DNA of 64,000 nt from 2-12-FULL-60-25 sp003576745 (GCA_030272835.1 SZOQ01000004.1:37406-101405); one strand, 5' to 3'. Counted from the first letter of the stretch, positions 26,452-34,745 are shown. Notes: generated by a model not told the origin, from the sequence alone. Translations and numbers: made by a program.

Positions 26452-26549
26452 AAGGGAGCGAGTTCATGAAAGCGTATCATGCTTTCATGAACGAGCGAGC
26501 GCAGACCCTGTATGAGGCTTTGCGACATACAGGGCAAGGGAGCGAGTTC
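26450..26549. repeat. 84-bp repeated unit with two hairpins
   Basis: A 16-bp direct repeat GCAAGGGAGCGAGTTC occurs at 26450-26465 and 26534-26549. Between the copies lie a perfect 12-bp inverted repeat (26462-26473 / 26481-26492) and a 9-bp inverted repeat (26506-26514 / 26526-26534). The first copy begins at the 5' end of tRNA-Arg. The rest of the gap to 26653 has no gene. Confidence 0.6.
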
Positions 26550-26653
26550 GCGGAAACGTAACATGCTTCTGTAAACGAATTCGAATCTCGAATGTTTTCT
26601 AAAAATACGAGAAAAGAACGCTGGAGAATAACCGGGATTTCCCGTTTCGTCAA

Positions 26654-27241
26654 TCATGCCTGCGTTTTCATTTTTGCGGCCGAAAAATCTTCTTTCCATC
26701 GCTCCAGCTCCTTCAACTCCTCTCCAAGTTCGCGTTCAGCATCTCCGAGAAGCTTAATCTTCTTCCAATGGATGCTGATGAAGACGAGCTTCGTGAAGGC
26801 AAGAAGGGCCATGACGCCCAAAGCTACATAGAATGCCTCCAAGGCGCCGAAATCCGGGATGGAAGAGAAAAGCCGAAACGATGATTTTGGCACCAAGCCG
26901 AGTAAATCAATAAGACGCTGATCAATGAATGGAACCTGAATGTGCGTGGCGGACACGATGCTATTGTAAAACCTCCCGAGTTCAGCAATGGCGCTAAAAA
27001 ACCATGCAAGGAAAAATGCCACGGCGCCGGAGAGGACGAGGAGGCGCATCGTTTCCCATGGATGCCATGATAAAAGCGCTCGCGCTTCCTGCGTGCGGAT
27101 AAGCTCGCGTTTGCGTCTGATGACTTCATATTCCAACAGGTCGGACGCGCGCGCGGGAACGCGGCTGATAAGGTCGACGATCGCAAGAAGGCCCGGGGGA
27201 CAGGTCTGTATGTTTGGCTTTGGAAGAGACTTTGGCGGCAT
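26654..27241 (-). CDS. Unrecognised two-helix membrane protein
   Basis: A 195-aa protein with two hydrophobic segments (about 68-90 and 138-158 counting from the start at 27241), an N-terminal Pro/Lys-rich part and a C-terminal charged helix (GDAERELGEELKELERWKED) likely to form a coiled coil. No family recognised. It follows xer on the same strand with a 42-nt gap, so it is probably in the same transcript. The start MPPKSL was chosen because the upstream in-frame ATG lies within a non-hydrophobic region and gives no better context. Confidence 0.6.
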   Translation of the reverse strand: MPPKSLPKPNIQTCPPGLLAIVDLISRVPARASDLLEYEVIRRKRELIRTQEARALLSWHPWETMRLLVLSGAVAFFLAWFFSAIAELGRFYNSIVSATHIQVPFIDQRLIDLLGLVPKSSFRLFSSIPDFGALEAFYVALGVMALLAFTKLVFISIHWKKIKLLGDAERELGEELKELERWKEDFSAAKMKTQA

Positions 27242-27283
27242 AGTTGCGTCGTGCTTCAGAGAATTATACTCCCTGCTTCCCAC

Positions 27284-28219
27284 TTACTCCTCCTCATCCC
27301 TCTGTCGCGCGTGAAAGGCCTGATGCACTTCGCGAAGCTGCTGATTGGTAACATGCGTGTAAATTTGCGTTGTGGTAATGGATGCGTGACCGAGCATCGC
27401 CTGTACGGAACGAATGTCTGCGCCGTTCATCAGGAGGTCGGTCGCAAAGGAATGACGCAGCGTATGCGGCGTAACCGTTTTTGGAATGCCTGCGGCCGCA
27501 GAATAATATTGAACGAGCCGCTCAATGGAGCGCGGCGTAATGGGTCCAGTTTCCGCATCGGCTTTTTTCGCGCGGTCATGACGAACGAAGAGAAAAGGAG
27601 AGTCATCCTGCCGGCCTTTCAGGTATTCGCGGAGGTAGTGTTTGGCCTGATTCGAAAGAAAGACCACGCGCGTTTTGTCACCCTTTCCGCGAACCGTAAA
27701 TTCGTTGCGGTTCAGATTCACCTGATCGATTTTCAAATTCGCAAGCTCGGACACGCGAAGGCCCGTGGAAAAAAAGAGTTCAAGAATGGCACGGTCGCGG
27801 GCTTTCAGGATTTCCGGCGCATCGCTCTTGGACGGCGCTTCGAGAAGGCGCGACAGATCCGATGCGTCGAGGAAAGCCACGTCGCGCGTCCCCTGCTTTG
27901 CGAGTTCGATCTTTTCTGGCGCCAGGGTTTTTACGTCATGCTTGGCGAGATATTTCAAAAAAGATCGGAGGGCAATGAGGTGATAATTTTGCGTTGTTTT
28001 TTTGAGCGTCCCGCCTCGGCCGTCATTAAGCCGGTTCAGGTACAAGCGATATTGACGGATTATGTCGCTTGTAAGCACGTCCGACGAGGGATCCTGCGCC
28101 CATTCGATGAATCGTCGAAGATAAAACTCATAATTCCGGATGGTCATTTGCGACCGTCCTTTTTCGATCTCGAGGTATTCGAGGAAATTCCGAAGATACG
28201 AAGAAAGCTTCAGTGCCAT
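27284..28219 (-). CDS. xerA: Tyrosine recombinase XerC/XerD family
   Basis: A 311-aa tyrosine recombinase with an N-terminal SAM-like core-binding domain (LSSYLRNFLEYLEIEKGRS) and the catalytic domain: Arg in STGLRVSELANL, Lys in VRGKGDKTR, HTLRHSFATDLL (H-x-x-R), the second His in MLGHASITTTQ and nucleophile Tyr in IYTHV. A single chromosomal Xer would resolve chromosome dimers at dif. The ATG at 28219 matches the family start; the longer frame to 28282 adds a non-conserved tail. The gene symbol follows the single-recombinase convention. Confidence 0.88.
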   Translation of the reverse strand: MALKLSSYLRNFLEYLEIEKGRSQMTIRNYEFYLRRFIEWAQDPSSDVLTSDIIRQYRLYLNRLNDGRGGTLKKTTQNYHLIALRSFLKYLAKHDVKTLAPEKIELAKQGTRDVAFLDASDLSRLLEAPSKSDAPEILKARDRAILELFFSTGLRVSELANLKIDQVNLNRNEFTVRGKGDKTRVVFLSNQAKHYLREYLKGRQDDSPFLFVRHDRAKKADAETGPITPRSIERLVQYYSAAAGIPKTVTPHTLRHSFATDLLMNGADIRSVQAMLGHASITTTQIYTHVTNQQLREVHQAFHARQRDEEE

Positions 28220-28275
28220 ATATTTTTCAGAGTATACAAGAGTGTCGTAAAATGGAGGAGAGGCGCCCGCTCCTC

Positions 28276-28304
28276 TTGACAAAAACGTCTTTTCTCCATA
28301 CGAT
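28276..28304 (+). promoter_or_regulatory. sigma-70-type promoter
   Basis: TTGACA, 17 nt, TACGAT, 23 nt before the ATG of the small zinc-binding gene at 28328. Confidence 0.75.
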
Positions 28305-28327
28305 TTTCCATCGCTCGTTCAAAGATC

Positions 28328-28696
28328 ATGTCCAAGCAAAACGCGCCGATCGCGGGGCTCCCTCATTGCGATGTGTGCGGACGCGTTAAAAAAGACGGCC
28401 GCCATCCCGAATGCAGAAAATTCGACGATGTCCGAAATGAACTCCGCTCGGACTTCGCCTCCATCCTGATATTGCGCAAAGAAGCTTCCTTTGCCGCATT
28501 CGATGCTTATAATGACGCCAAAACCGTGCGCGACATGATAGACCTGCTCGGAAATCTCATCGGCGATAGAGACGCATGGATGCATGACAGCGCCCTCACG
28601 CTCTTGCGTATTCAGCGCTGCGCGTTTCTCAAAATCGTTCCGAACCACGAGTACTGGGTACATCCGCCGGCATCCGCCGACGATGAAATCGACTAA
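28328..28696 (+). CDS. Small zinc-site hypothetical protein
   Basis: A 122-aa protein I cannot name. An N-terminal Cys/His group (C14, C17, H26, C29 in HCDVCGRVKKDGRHPECRK) looks like a zinc site; the rest is helical (EASFAAFDAYNDAKTVRDMIDLLGNLI) and ends with an acidic tail. It has its own promoter (28276-28304) and a terminator overlapping its stop (28695-28724), so it is a single-gene unit divergent from xer. Confidence 0.7.
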   Translation: MSKQNAPIAGLPHCDVCGRVKKDGRHPECRKFDDVRNELRSDFASILILRKEASFAAFDAYNDAKTVRDMIDLLGNLIGDRDAWMHDSALTLLRIQRCAFLKIVPNHEYWVHPPASADDEID

Positions 28697-28724
28697 CGCT
28701 CTGCCTGCCCGCGGAGCGTTTTCA
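28695..28724 (+). terminator. intrinsic terminator
   Basis: AACGCTC / GAGCGTT stem with a 12-nt loop and a TTTTC tail, beginning in the stop codon of the preceding gene. Confidence 0.6.
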
Positions 28725-28736
28725 TGTCTTGCGGTC

Positions 28737-28765
28737 TTGACCAAAGGCCTGATTACTGATAGCGT
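28737..28765 (+). promoter_or_regulatory. promoter of rpsO
   Basis: TTGACC, 17 nt, TAGCGT. Transcription from here gives a leader of about 115 nt before the rpsO ATG, unusually long for this genome. The leader is GC-rich with TCCGGCTCCGGCTGGGTG-type internal complementarity, which fits an S15 autoregulatory site. Confidence 0.55.
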
Positions 28766-28886
28766 GAGCGCGCTCTCTCTAACTCATTACGTTCATCCGG
28801 CTCCGGCTGGGTGTACGCGAACGCGGAAGCTGACCGAGCGACCGGATTCATCGCGGATCCCGCGCAACAGCCAGATTCCGACGAGT

Positions 28887-29147
28887 ATGCTGACGCCGCA
28901 AAAAAAGAAGCGGATCATCGAAAAGTACAAGGCTCACGAAACCGATACCGGTTCTCCGCAGGTGCAGATCGCCATTCTCACCGCGGAAATCAAAGACCTT
29001 ACCGAGCACCTCCGCATGCATAAGAAGGACTTCAGCTCGCGCCGCGGACTCATCAAAAAGGTGAGCGAACGCCGAAAGCTCATGAAGTATCTGAAACGCG
29101 AGGACTCCAAGGCCTACGACGATCTGATGGCGGAACTGAAGGTGTGA
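28887..29147 (+). CDS. rpsO: 30S ribosomal protein S15
   Basis: An 86-aa protein with the S15 signature: YKAHETDTGSPQVQIAILT, the LTEHLRMHKKDFSSRRGLI segment contacting 16S rRNA helix 22 and the SERRKLMKYLK helix. Family length is 86-89 aa. The ATG at 28887 gives the normal start; the longer open frame upstream is the untranslated leader. The order rpsO ... pnp is conserved in many bacteria, here interrupted by the NYN gene. Confidence 0.97.
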   Translation: MLTPQKKKRIIEKYKAHETDTGSPQVQIAILTAEIKDLTEHLRMHKKDFSSRRGLIKKVSERRKLMKYLKREDSKAYDDLMAELKV

Positions 29148-29152
29148 AATAG

Positions 29153-29181
29153 AAATCCCGACCATGCGTCGGGATTTTTGT
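29153..29181 (+). terminator. intrinsic terminator of rpsO
   Basis: AAATCCCGAC / GTCGGGATTT stem, CATGC loop, followed by TTGTTG. Confidence 0.85.
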
Positions 29182-29214
29182 TGTAGCCTCGGCGGGTTAC
29201 GGAGAAGATTATAG

Positions 29215-29385
29215 GTGTTAGCTTTTGGCAATTGGGAAAAGAGGGCAAAGGGAACGGGTTATTGTGCATGGCCCAAAGCTCATGACCTATGGATCTACGG
29301 ACGTACAGACACAAGGACAAAAAGAATGGGGTACAGGTCTCGGATAGAATTATGCTCCCCCTATGCAACGACGTTCTACGCAAGC
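29215..29385 (+). repeat. interspersed degenerate repeat, copy R4
   Basis: Forward copy: TTGGCAATTGGGAAAAGAGG, GCAAAGGGAACGGGTTATTG, GACCTATGGATCTACGGACG, TCGGATAGAATTATGCTCCC and CCTATGCAACGACGTTCTAC. It occupies the gap between rpsO and the NYN-gene promoter. Confidence 0.7.
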
Positions 29386-29414
29386 CTTCTCCTCACTTCC
29401 GTTATCCACCCAAC

Positions 29415-29443
29415 TTGACAAATCCGCAGACAAACAGTATACT
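29415..29443 (+). promoter_or_regulatory. strong sigma-70-type promoter of the NYN gene
   Basis: TTGACA, exactly 17 nt, TATACT. The leader to the ATG at 29555 is about 105 nt and contains ACGATTTTT (29459) complementary to AAAAATCGT near 29494. Confidence 0.8.
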
Positions 29444-29554
29444 GTTGTTATCATTGGAACGATTTTTCGTAAGGATACCCCATTTTTTTACCCAAAAATC
29501 GTGCTCCAGTGCGCCCACCAAAAAGGAATGGGCGATTCTTTACGCATTATTCCT

Positions 29555-30232
29555 ATGATCAAGCGACCGGATCAGCGCGTTGTCGTTCTCATCGACACGC
29601 AAAACATGTATCACTCCGCCAAACATCTGTATGGAGCTCATTTGAATTTCCCGAAACTCGTGGAAATGATCACCGAGGACCGCAAGCTCATCCGCGCTAT
29701 CGCGTACGCGGCGACCTCCAAAGGAGGCGAAGAGCGCGGGTTCCTCGATGCCCTGAAGGCATCGGGCATTGAATGTAAAACAAAAGACGTGCAGGAATTC
29801 GCCTCGGGAGAACGCAAAGCCGACTGGGATGTAGGCATGGCCGTGGACGCCATTACCTTGTCGGAACGTGCAGACGTGGTGGCGCTTGTCACCGGCGACG
29901 GCGACTTTGTGCCGCTTGTCCAATACCTGAAGAACAAAGGTATCGGCGTTATCGTCGCGGCCTTCGGCGAATCTACGTCAAAAATGCTCCGGGAGGCCGC
30001 GGACGAGTATTTCGATATCTCCGACCACCCTGTGGAATTGCTTATGGCCATGGGAGCCGTCAAAGTGAACCGCGCAGCGCGCGTTCAGCCATCGCCGAGC
30101 CACCCGGCACCTTCCGCGCCAAAGCCGGCGGAACCAGCAAAACAACAGGATCTCCCAAGGGACGCTTCGTCCCGAAAGAAGGGTGGGCGACCGGACGGGT
30201 CTGGAAAACGTCAGGTTCGTGTGACAATATAA
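29555..30232 (+). CDS. NYN-domain (LabA-like) putative ribonuclease
   Basis: A 225-aa protein whose first ~165 residues form a NYN/PIN-like domain: VVVLIDTQNMYHSAK, with the first Asp and the NYN-type Asn, WDVGMAVDAITLSERAD with its Asp, and LVTGDGDFVPLVQYLKNKG with the catalytic Asp pair; then GIGVIVAAFGESTSKMLREAADEYFDI. The tail (170-225) is Pro/Ala/Lys/Arg-rich and disordered, as in RNA-binding extensions. NYN proteins are Mg-dependent RNases. The gene lies between rpsO and pnp. The start MIKRPD fits the domain start; the longer frame crosses the promoter. Confidence 0.87.
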   Translation: MIKRPDQRVVVLIDTQNMYHSAKHLYGAHLNFPKLVEMITEDRKLIRAIAYAATSKGGEERGFLDALKASGIECKTKDVQEFASGERKADWDVGMAVDAITLSERADVVALVTGDGDFVPLVQYLKNKGIGVIVAAFGESTSKMLREAADEYFDISDHPVELLMAMGAVKVNRAARVQPSPSHPAPSAPKPAEPAKQQDLPRDASSRKKGGRPDGSGKRQVRVTI

Positions 30233-30250
30233 GCCCGGTTCGGGCTTCCT
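30231..30250 (+). terminator. weak hairpin after NYN gene
   Basis: AAGCCCG / CGGGCTT stem with a GTT loop turn overlapping the stop codon, followed by only a short pyrimidine tail (CCTTGG). Confidence 0.4.
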
Positions 30251-30370
30251 TGGCGGCCGTCGCCTAAATGACGACGAGCGCCGTATCTGAATCTTCATTC
30301 ACGTTCCTCGACAGACAGTGATTCGCGACACGCGGATTGTGTCTGTTGAGGAGCCCTTACACAGTACTGT

Positions 30371-32593
30371 ATGGACTCTCAAAAAGAGTATTCAATTGAG
30401 GTGGCCGGACGCCGGCTTACCATCGGCGTTGGACGTCTCGCCCAGCAGGCGAACGGCAGTTGCACGGTTCGGTATGGAGATACGGTCGCATTGTGCACGG
30501 CGACCATGGGAGATGTGCGCCAGGGGATAGATTTTTTTCCCTTGAGCGTGGATTTCGAAGAACGCATGTATGCCGCGGGGCGAATTAAAGGTTCACGGTT
30601 CATAAAGCGCGAAGGCCGACCGACTGACGAAGCGATTCTTTCGGGTCGCCTGATCGATCGGAGCATACGCCCGCTGTTCGACGATACTATCCGCAGGGAG
30701 GTGAATGTCACGACCACGGTCTTCAGCCATGACCAGGAAAATGACGCGGATGTTCCGGGTCTCATCGGGTCTTCTTGCGCCCTTATGCTCTCGGATATTC
30801 CTTGGAAAGGTCCGATTGCGGCCGTCCGCGTTGGACGCGTGAACGGCGAATGGGTGCTTATGCCGACCTATCGCGAAACCGCGGAAGGCGATTTGGATTT
30901 GGTTGTGGCCGGGACGGCGGAAAAAGTCATTATGGTGGAAGCAGGAGCCAATGAAATTCCGGAGGAGGATATGCTGGAGGCCATGAAGCTTGCCATGAAT
31001 GCGCTCGGGCCGATCATCGATCTGATCAATAAAATCGCGGCAGAGCATGGAAAAGAAAAATGGAATCTGTTTGCGAACGATGAGGCGCGCGCGGCCGAGG
31101 CGGAACGGAACGCGTGGAAGGATCGCGCTTATGCCATCCTCCGCGAAAGCGCCAAAAAACACATGCGCAGCCGCCCGCTTATGAGCAAAGCGGAGCGGAA
31201 AGAAGCGAAGGCGCATTTGGCTGCGGACCTGGAAGCCGGGCTCAAAGCGGCCGGCTCCTCGGATGCCGAACGCACCTATGCTCAAGGACTGTTGTACGGT
31301 TTCATGAATGATGAGGCGAGCCGCATGATTCTGGATGAAGGACGGAGGGTGGACGGCCGTTCGCTCACCGATATCCGGCCGCTCGCTTCGATTATCGACG
31401 TTCTGCCGCGCACGCACGGTTCCGGTTTGTTCGAACGCGGCGAAACGCAAGTGCTCTCAACGCTTACGCTCGGATCTCCCGGCATGGAGCAAACGCTCGA
31501 TACCATGGAATTCCAGGCAACGAAACGGTACTTCCATCACTATAATTTCCCCGGATACTCCGTGGGCGAAGCAAAACCAAACCGCGGTCCCGGCCGACGC
31601 GAAATCGGACACGGCGCGCTTGCAGAACGGGCATTGCAGGCCGTCCTGCCGATCCGCGAATCTTTTCCGTACACCATACGCGTGGTATCCGAAGTGCTGG
31701 GTTCGAACGGATCCAGTTCCATGGCTTCGACCTGCGGATCTACACTCGCTCTTATGGACGGCGGCGTGCCCATTAAAGCCCCGGTTGCCGGAATCGCCAT
31801 GGGCCTGGCCTCGGACGAGGAAGCCGGAACCTATGTGGTTATTACGGACCTTCAGGATCTGGAAGACGGCAAAGGGGGCATGGATTTTAAAATTACCGGC
31901 ACATCAACGGGCATCACGGCCGTACAAATGGATACTAAAACATCCGGCCTTCCGTGGGATGTAGTTGTCCGAACCCTGACGCAGGCTAAGGAAGGGCGCA
32001 TGAAGGTTTTGGAAAACATGCTTGCATCCATTCCAAAGCCGCGAGAGAGTTTGAGCCGATGGGCGCCGCGCATCGAAAGTTTCCGCATCAATCCGGAAAA
32101 AATTCGCGACGTCATCGGTCCAGGAGGCAAAATGATCAATGAAATTATCGGCCAGACCGGCGTTCAGATCGATATCGAAGATGATGGTCTTGTCTTGGTA
32201 ACCTCGCCGAATCCGGAGAGCATGCAGAAAGCCGTGGACTGGATTAAACAGCTCACGCGGGAAGTTGTGGTGGGTGAAATTTTTGAAGGACCGGTAACGC
32301 GTATCCTCGACTTCGGCGCCTTCGTCGAAATCCTCCCGAAGCAGGAAGGTCTCGTGCATATTTCCGAACTGGCGGCTGAACGCGTAAATAGCGTCCATGA
32401 CGTAGTTAAACTTGGAGATATGGTAAAGGTAAAAGTCATTGAAATCGACAGCATGGGACGCATCAATCTTTCGCGGAAGCGCGCGCTCCTCGGCTATGTC
32501 GACAATGGGGAACCGCCGGCCACAAGACCGCCGCGCCGTAGCGGCCCGGGGGGGCGTCCGCATGGAAGACCGCCGCATGGCCGACGGCCGTAG
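30371..32593 (+). CDS. pnp: Polyribonucleotide nucleotidyltransferase
   Basis: Phosphorolytic 3'-5' exoribonuclease, 740 aa. Two RNase PH-like domains (about 10-225 and 320-550) are linked by a helical domain; the active second copy shows RTHGSGLFERGETQ, GPGRREIGHGALAERAL and GVPIKAPVAGIAMGL with the DLQDLEDGKGGMDFKITGT metal-binding segment. The KH domain (VIGPGGKMINEII) and S1 domain (VTRILDFGAFVEILPKQEGLVHISEL) follow, then an Arg/Pro-rich tail (RPPRRSGPGG) of low complexity. It degrades mRNA and polymerises tails. The next gene starts 3 nt after its stop. Confidence 0.97.
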   Translation: MDSQKEYSIEVAGRRLTIGVGRLAQQANGSCTVRYGDTVALCTATMGDVRQGIDFFPLSVDFEERMYAAGRIKGSRFIKREGRPTDEAILSGRLIDRSIRPLFDDTIRREVNVTTTVFSHDQENDADVPGLIGSSCALMLSDIPWKGPIAAVRVGRVNGEWVLMPTYRETAEGDLDLVVAGTAEKVIMVEAGANEIPEEDMLEAMKLAMNALGPIIDLINKIAAEHGKEKWNLFANDEARAAEAERNAWKDRAYAILRESAKKHMRSRPLMSKAERKEAKAHLAADLEAGLKAAGSSDAERTYAQGLLYGFMNDEASRMILDEGRRVDGRSLTDIRPLASIIDVLPRTHGSGLFERGETQVLSTLTLGSPGMEQTLDTMEFQATKRYFHHYNFPGYSVGEAKPNRGPGRREIGHGALAERALQAVLPIRESFPYTIRVVSEVLGSNGSSSMASTCGSTLALMDGGVPIKAPVAGIAMGLASDEEAGTYVVITDLQDLEDGKGGMDFKITGTSTGITAVQMDTKTSGLPWDVVVRTLTQAKEGRMKVLENMLASIPKPRESLSRWAPRIESFRINPEKIRDVIGPGGKMINEIIGQTGVQIDIEDDGLVLVTSPNPESMQKAVDWIKQLTREVVVGEIFEGPVTRILDFGAFVEILPKQEGLVHISELAAERVNSVHDVVKLGDMVKVKVIEIDSMGRINLSRKRALLGYVDNGEPPATRPPRRSGPGGRPHGRPPHGRRP

Positions 32594-32596
32594 CCT

Positions 32597-33760
32597 ATGG
32601 ATCACTTGGTCATCGATACGACGCCGAAAGGCAGCGCCATTCTGGCGTACGGCACGTCGCGAGGACCACGCAGACCCGTAAGAGTCCTTGCGATCATCGC
32701 GGGGCTTTTGCTTTTGGGAACATTTCTTGCACTTTGGCTTTATACCCTGCTTGCAAGCATATTATTGCCCGCAAACACCATTTTTCTTGCGGCAATGAAA
32801 CCGAAAACGATTCAATCAAAAATGCCGGCCGCCCTGCTGGAGGATCTCCCTTTCGCCTGGCGTACGGCTCTGCAGCGCGGGGGTTCTGTACCCGTCGTTC
32901 TTGGCTATGCCTCAAGAGAAAGCGGGGGTCCGCTCTATTACGCCGTCATGCCTGGGAGGATATTTGCCGCAGACGCTCCCGGAATTTTTTCGAGGCGTGA
33001 AACGATATTTACGATTCTCGCGGACACAAATGAATACGCAAACGAATCGTTTCGCGTCCGATCGCTTTTTGGACTTATGTTCCGTCTTCGAGACCATGAC
33101 GCATCATGGCAATTACGTGCCGACATTTTGAGCGATCTCTCGCTCGGCATACAAACCGAACGCATGACGATCATCGGCACCTGGGACGGCATACACGGCG
33201 AAGTGAATCTTCCTCCGGATGGGATCCAGATAGCTCCCGTATTTCATGACGCGCTCGTGGTCACCCTCGCAAGCGATCGACGTGAAGCCGATCCTGCAAT
33301 CGATGCGCTGCTTAGTCAGGGAATCGATCTTCGGGGGATAACAACGCCACCGTCCATGATCGGCATTGATGCATCCTCCAGTCCGCTCGTACGCTGGTAC
33401 GGCCAGCTTGGCACGGAGGATGACCTGCTCGCTCTCGGCGCCTTTGGAAAAACGACGACAACAGAAACCATTCTCCCAGATGGGACAATTGCCTACACGC
33501 TTCGTCCTGTTCTTCCAAAGGCTACCCATACAAGCGACGAAACATTCTCAAGAAACAGAGAACGCATGCCTGTTTTTAATGGCGAATCTCCCGAAGGCTG
33601 CCCCGGCACAATACGACTTCGTCTTGCAGATGAGCCACTCAAAAATCTTCTCATATCCTGGGGTTTTTCTGAAAACTGGCAGAAATTCCTTCGCGCCTTT
33701 GAAATACGCGAGTCGGAAAAGGTATGTGCGCGCATTGAAACGAAAGATTTACAAAAATAA
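32597..33760 (+). CDS. Unrecognised single-pass membrane protein
   Basis: A 387-aa protein with a short cytosolic N-terminus, one strong hydrophobic helix (28-53) and a long extracytoplasmic-looking domain with many beta-type stretches and Ser/Thr/Asp turns. There is a lone Cys near residue 336 (ESPEGCPGTIRLRL) and another close to the end. No family recognised. It begins 3 nt after pnp, so it is co-transcribed with it, but the topology argues against a role in RNA decay. Confidence 0.7.
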   Translation: MDHLVIDTTPKGSAILAYGTSRGPRRPVRVLAIIAGLLLLGTFLALWLYTLLASILLPANTIFLAAMKPKTIQSKMPAALLEDLPFAWRTALQRGGSVPVVLGYASRESGGPLYYAVMPGRIFAADAPGIFSRRETIFTILADTNEYANESFRVRSLFGLMFRLRDHDASWQLRADILSDLSLGIQTERMTIIGTWDGIHGEVNLPPDGIQIAPVFHDALVVTLASDRREADPAIDALLSQGIDLRGITTPPSMIGIDASSSPLVRWYGQLGTEDDLLALGAFGKTTTTETILPDGTIAYTLRPVLPKATHTSDETFSRNRERMPVFNGESPEGCPGTIRLRLADEPLKNLLISWGFSENWQKFLRAFEIRESEKVCARIETKDLQK

Positions 33761-33786
33761 TATCCGCAAACCTTCATGAACGTGAA

Positions 33787-33808
33787 TAATCCACAGTTCT
33801 GTGGATAA
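33787..33808. other. DnaA-box-like palindrome
   Basis: TAATCCACAG-TT-CTGTGGATAA inverted repeat (one mismatch). The right arm contains TGTGGATAA, the exact complement of the DnaA-box consensus TTATCCACA. It could also act as a weak terminator for the pnp transcript. Confidence 0.5.
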
Positions 33809-33859
33809 GTTAGGTTTTTGCTACATTAAGCTCCATTTTTCCGCATCTTTCCGCTCTAA

Positions 33860-33888
33860 TTGATGAGTTATCCAAAAGGGAATATTAT
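33860..33888 (+). promoter_or_regulatory. promoter of the structured RNA
   Basis: TTGATG, exactly 17 nt, TATTAT, placing +1 near 33895. Confidence 0.7.
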
Positions 33889-33894
33889 ATACGC

Positions 33895-34379
33895 ACGGAC
33901 TTTACACAGCCGTCCAAGTACGGATGGCAAGGCATGGCCGCGATTCGAGGCTGGGAAATTCAGCCGCAGACCTGTTCGCCCTCTGGCGGACCACGAAAAG
34001 CGCGTCTGTCGAACGCACCTTCAAACTGCAGAGGGACGGATATCCAAACCTGTTCTGTGGATATCTGATCCGCGTATGAACTCGATTCTCGATTCCCGCA
34101 ACACGTTGTGGGTTGAGAAAACAAAAACCAAACGTAAAGTCTCTTTGGGTATTCCCCAATGGAGGTTTATCCTCCCACGGGGCTCTGCCGGAATCAGGTT
34201 CATGCGGCAGTACCTTTCTTGTAGCCTGGACGCTCTCGTATGGGTTGAGCACAGCACGCGTCGAGCGATGTCATTTCCGCTCCGCAACACCTGTGATCCT
34301 CATCAGCGTCTCGGCCAGGGGGCCTCGACGCCACATTTGCGCATTATGCATTAGGGTAGTTCGAGGCCCTTTTCTATTT
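33895..34379 (+). ncRNA. Structured non-coding RNA, ~485 nt, family not recognised
   Basis: A gene-free stretch with promoter (33860-33888), intrinsic terminator (arms 34319-34328 / 34361-34369, tail TTTTCTATTT) and a chain of stable stems: GGCTG/CAGCC (33949-33965), CGCC/GGCG (33978-33989), GGATATCC with GGATATC (34037-34065), CCCGCAAC/GTTGTGGG (34095-34112), nested CCCC(GGAGG/CCTCC)GGGG (34154-34182), CTGCCG/CGGCAG (34185-34210), and a long-range CCTGG-ACGCT with AGCGT...CCAGG (34225-34319). CCCTCTG (33979) can also pair with CAGAGGG (34029), a possible pseudoknot or switch. I see no RNase P core (GGAAAGTCC/ACAGAA), no tmRNA tag or tRNA-like end and no SRP S-domain. Open frames through it have no protein-like character. 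Confidence 0.65.
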
Positions 34380-34384
34380 GGCGA

Positions 34385-34745
34385 TTTCTTATTAATAATT
34401 GGCATTTAGAAATTGGGAATAGGGAATTGGAAATTAGTGATTAGCAATGAGCAATGAGGAATTGATAAAAAGGCTAAGGGCACAGGGTAAAAGGAACGGG
34501 TTATGGTGAAGATTGTAGGTAGAAGCTGTTGGCAATTGGCAAAAGGGCAAGGGGTTAAGGGAAACAGGTTATGGGGAAGATTATGCTCCCCCTACGCAAC
34601 CACGTCCTATGTACTACGCAACCCCCCATGACTCACGACCTACATCCCGCGCAACCACGTCCTACGTACTCTTCCCCCCTACGCAACCCAACCCCCTACT
34701 CACGCCCCCAACCCTCCCCTTGATCATTTGATCTTCCCCTTGTAC
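34385..34745 (+). repeat. interspersed degenerate repeat, copy R5 (double)
   Basis: The longest copy, with two successive 5' modules (GGAATTGGAAATTAGTGATT ... AAAAGGAACGGGTTATGG and TTGGCAATTGGCAAAAGGGC ... AACAGGTTATGGGGAAG), the core GGGGAAGATTATGCTCCCCC at 34573-34592 and repeated CTACGCAACCACGTCCTA words to about 34680. Confidence 0.75.

Noticed and set aside
26442..26699. 85-aa minus-strand frame with an internal repeat
   Set aside because: The repeated peptide is produced by the 16-bp DNA direct repeat and the frame runs through tRNA-proximal hairpins; not a gene.
34290..34310. CTGATGA ... GAAA on the minus strand, hammerhead-ribozyme-like
   Set aside because: The sequence between the two core motifs does not form stem II, so the ribozyme core cannot assemble; promoter and terminator place the RNA on the other strand.
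33860..34354. 164-aa frame across the structured RNA
   Set aside because: The start overlaps the promoter -35, the translation is not protein-like, and the frame ends inside the terminator.
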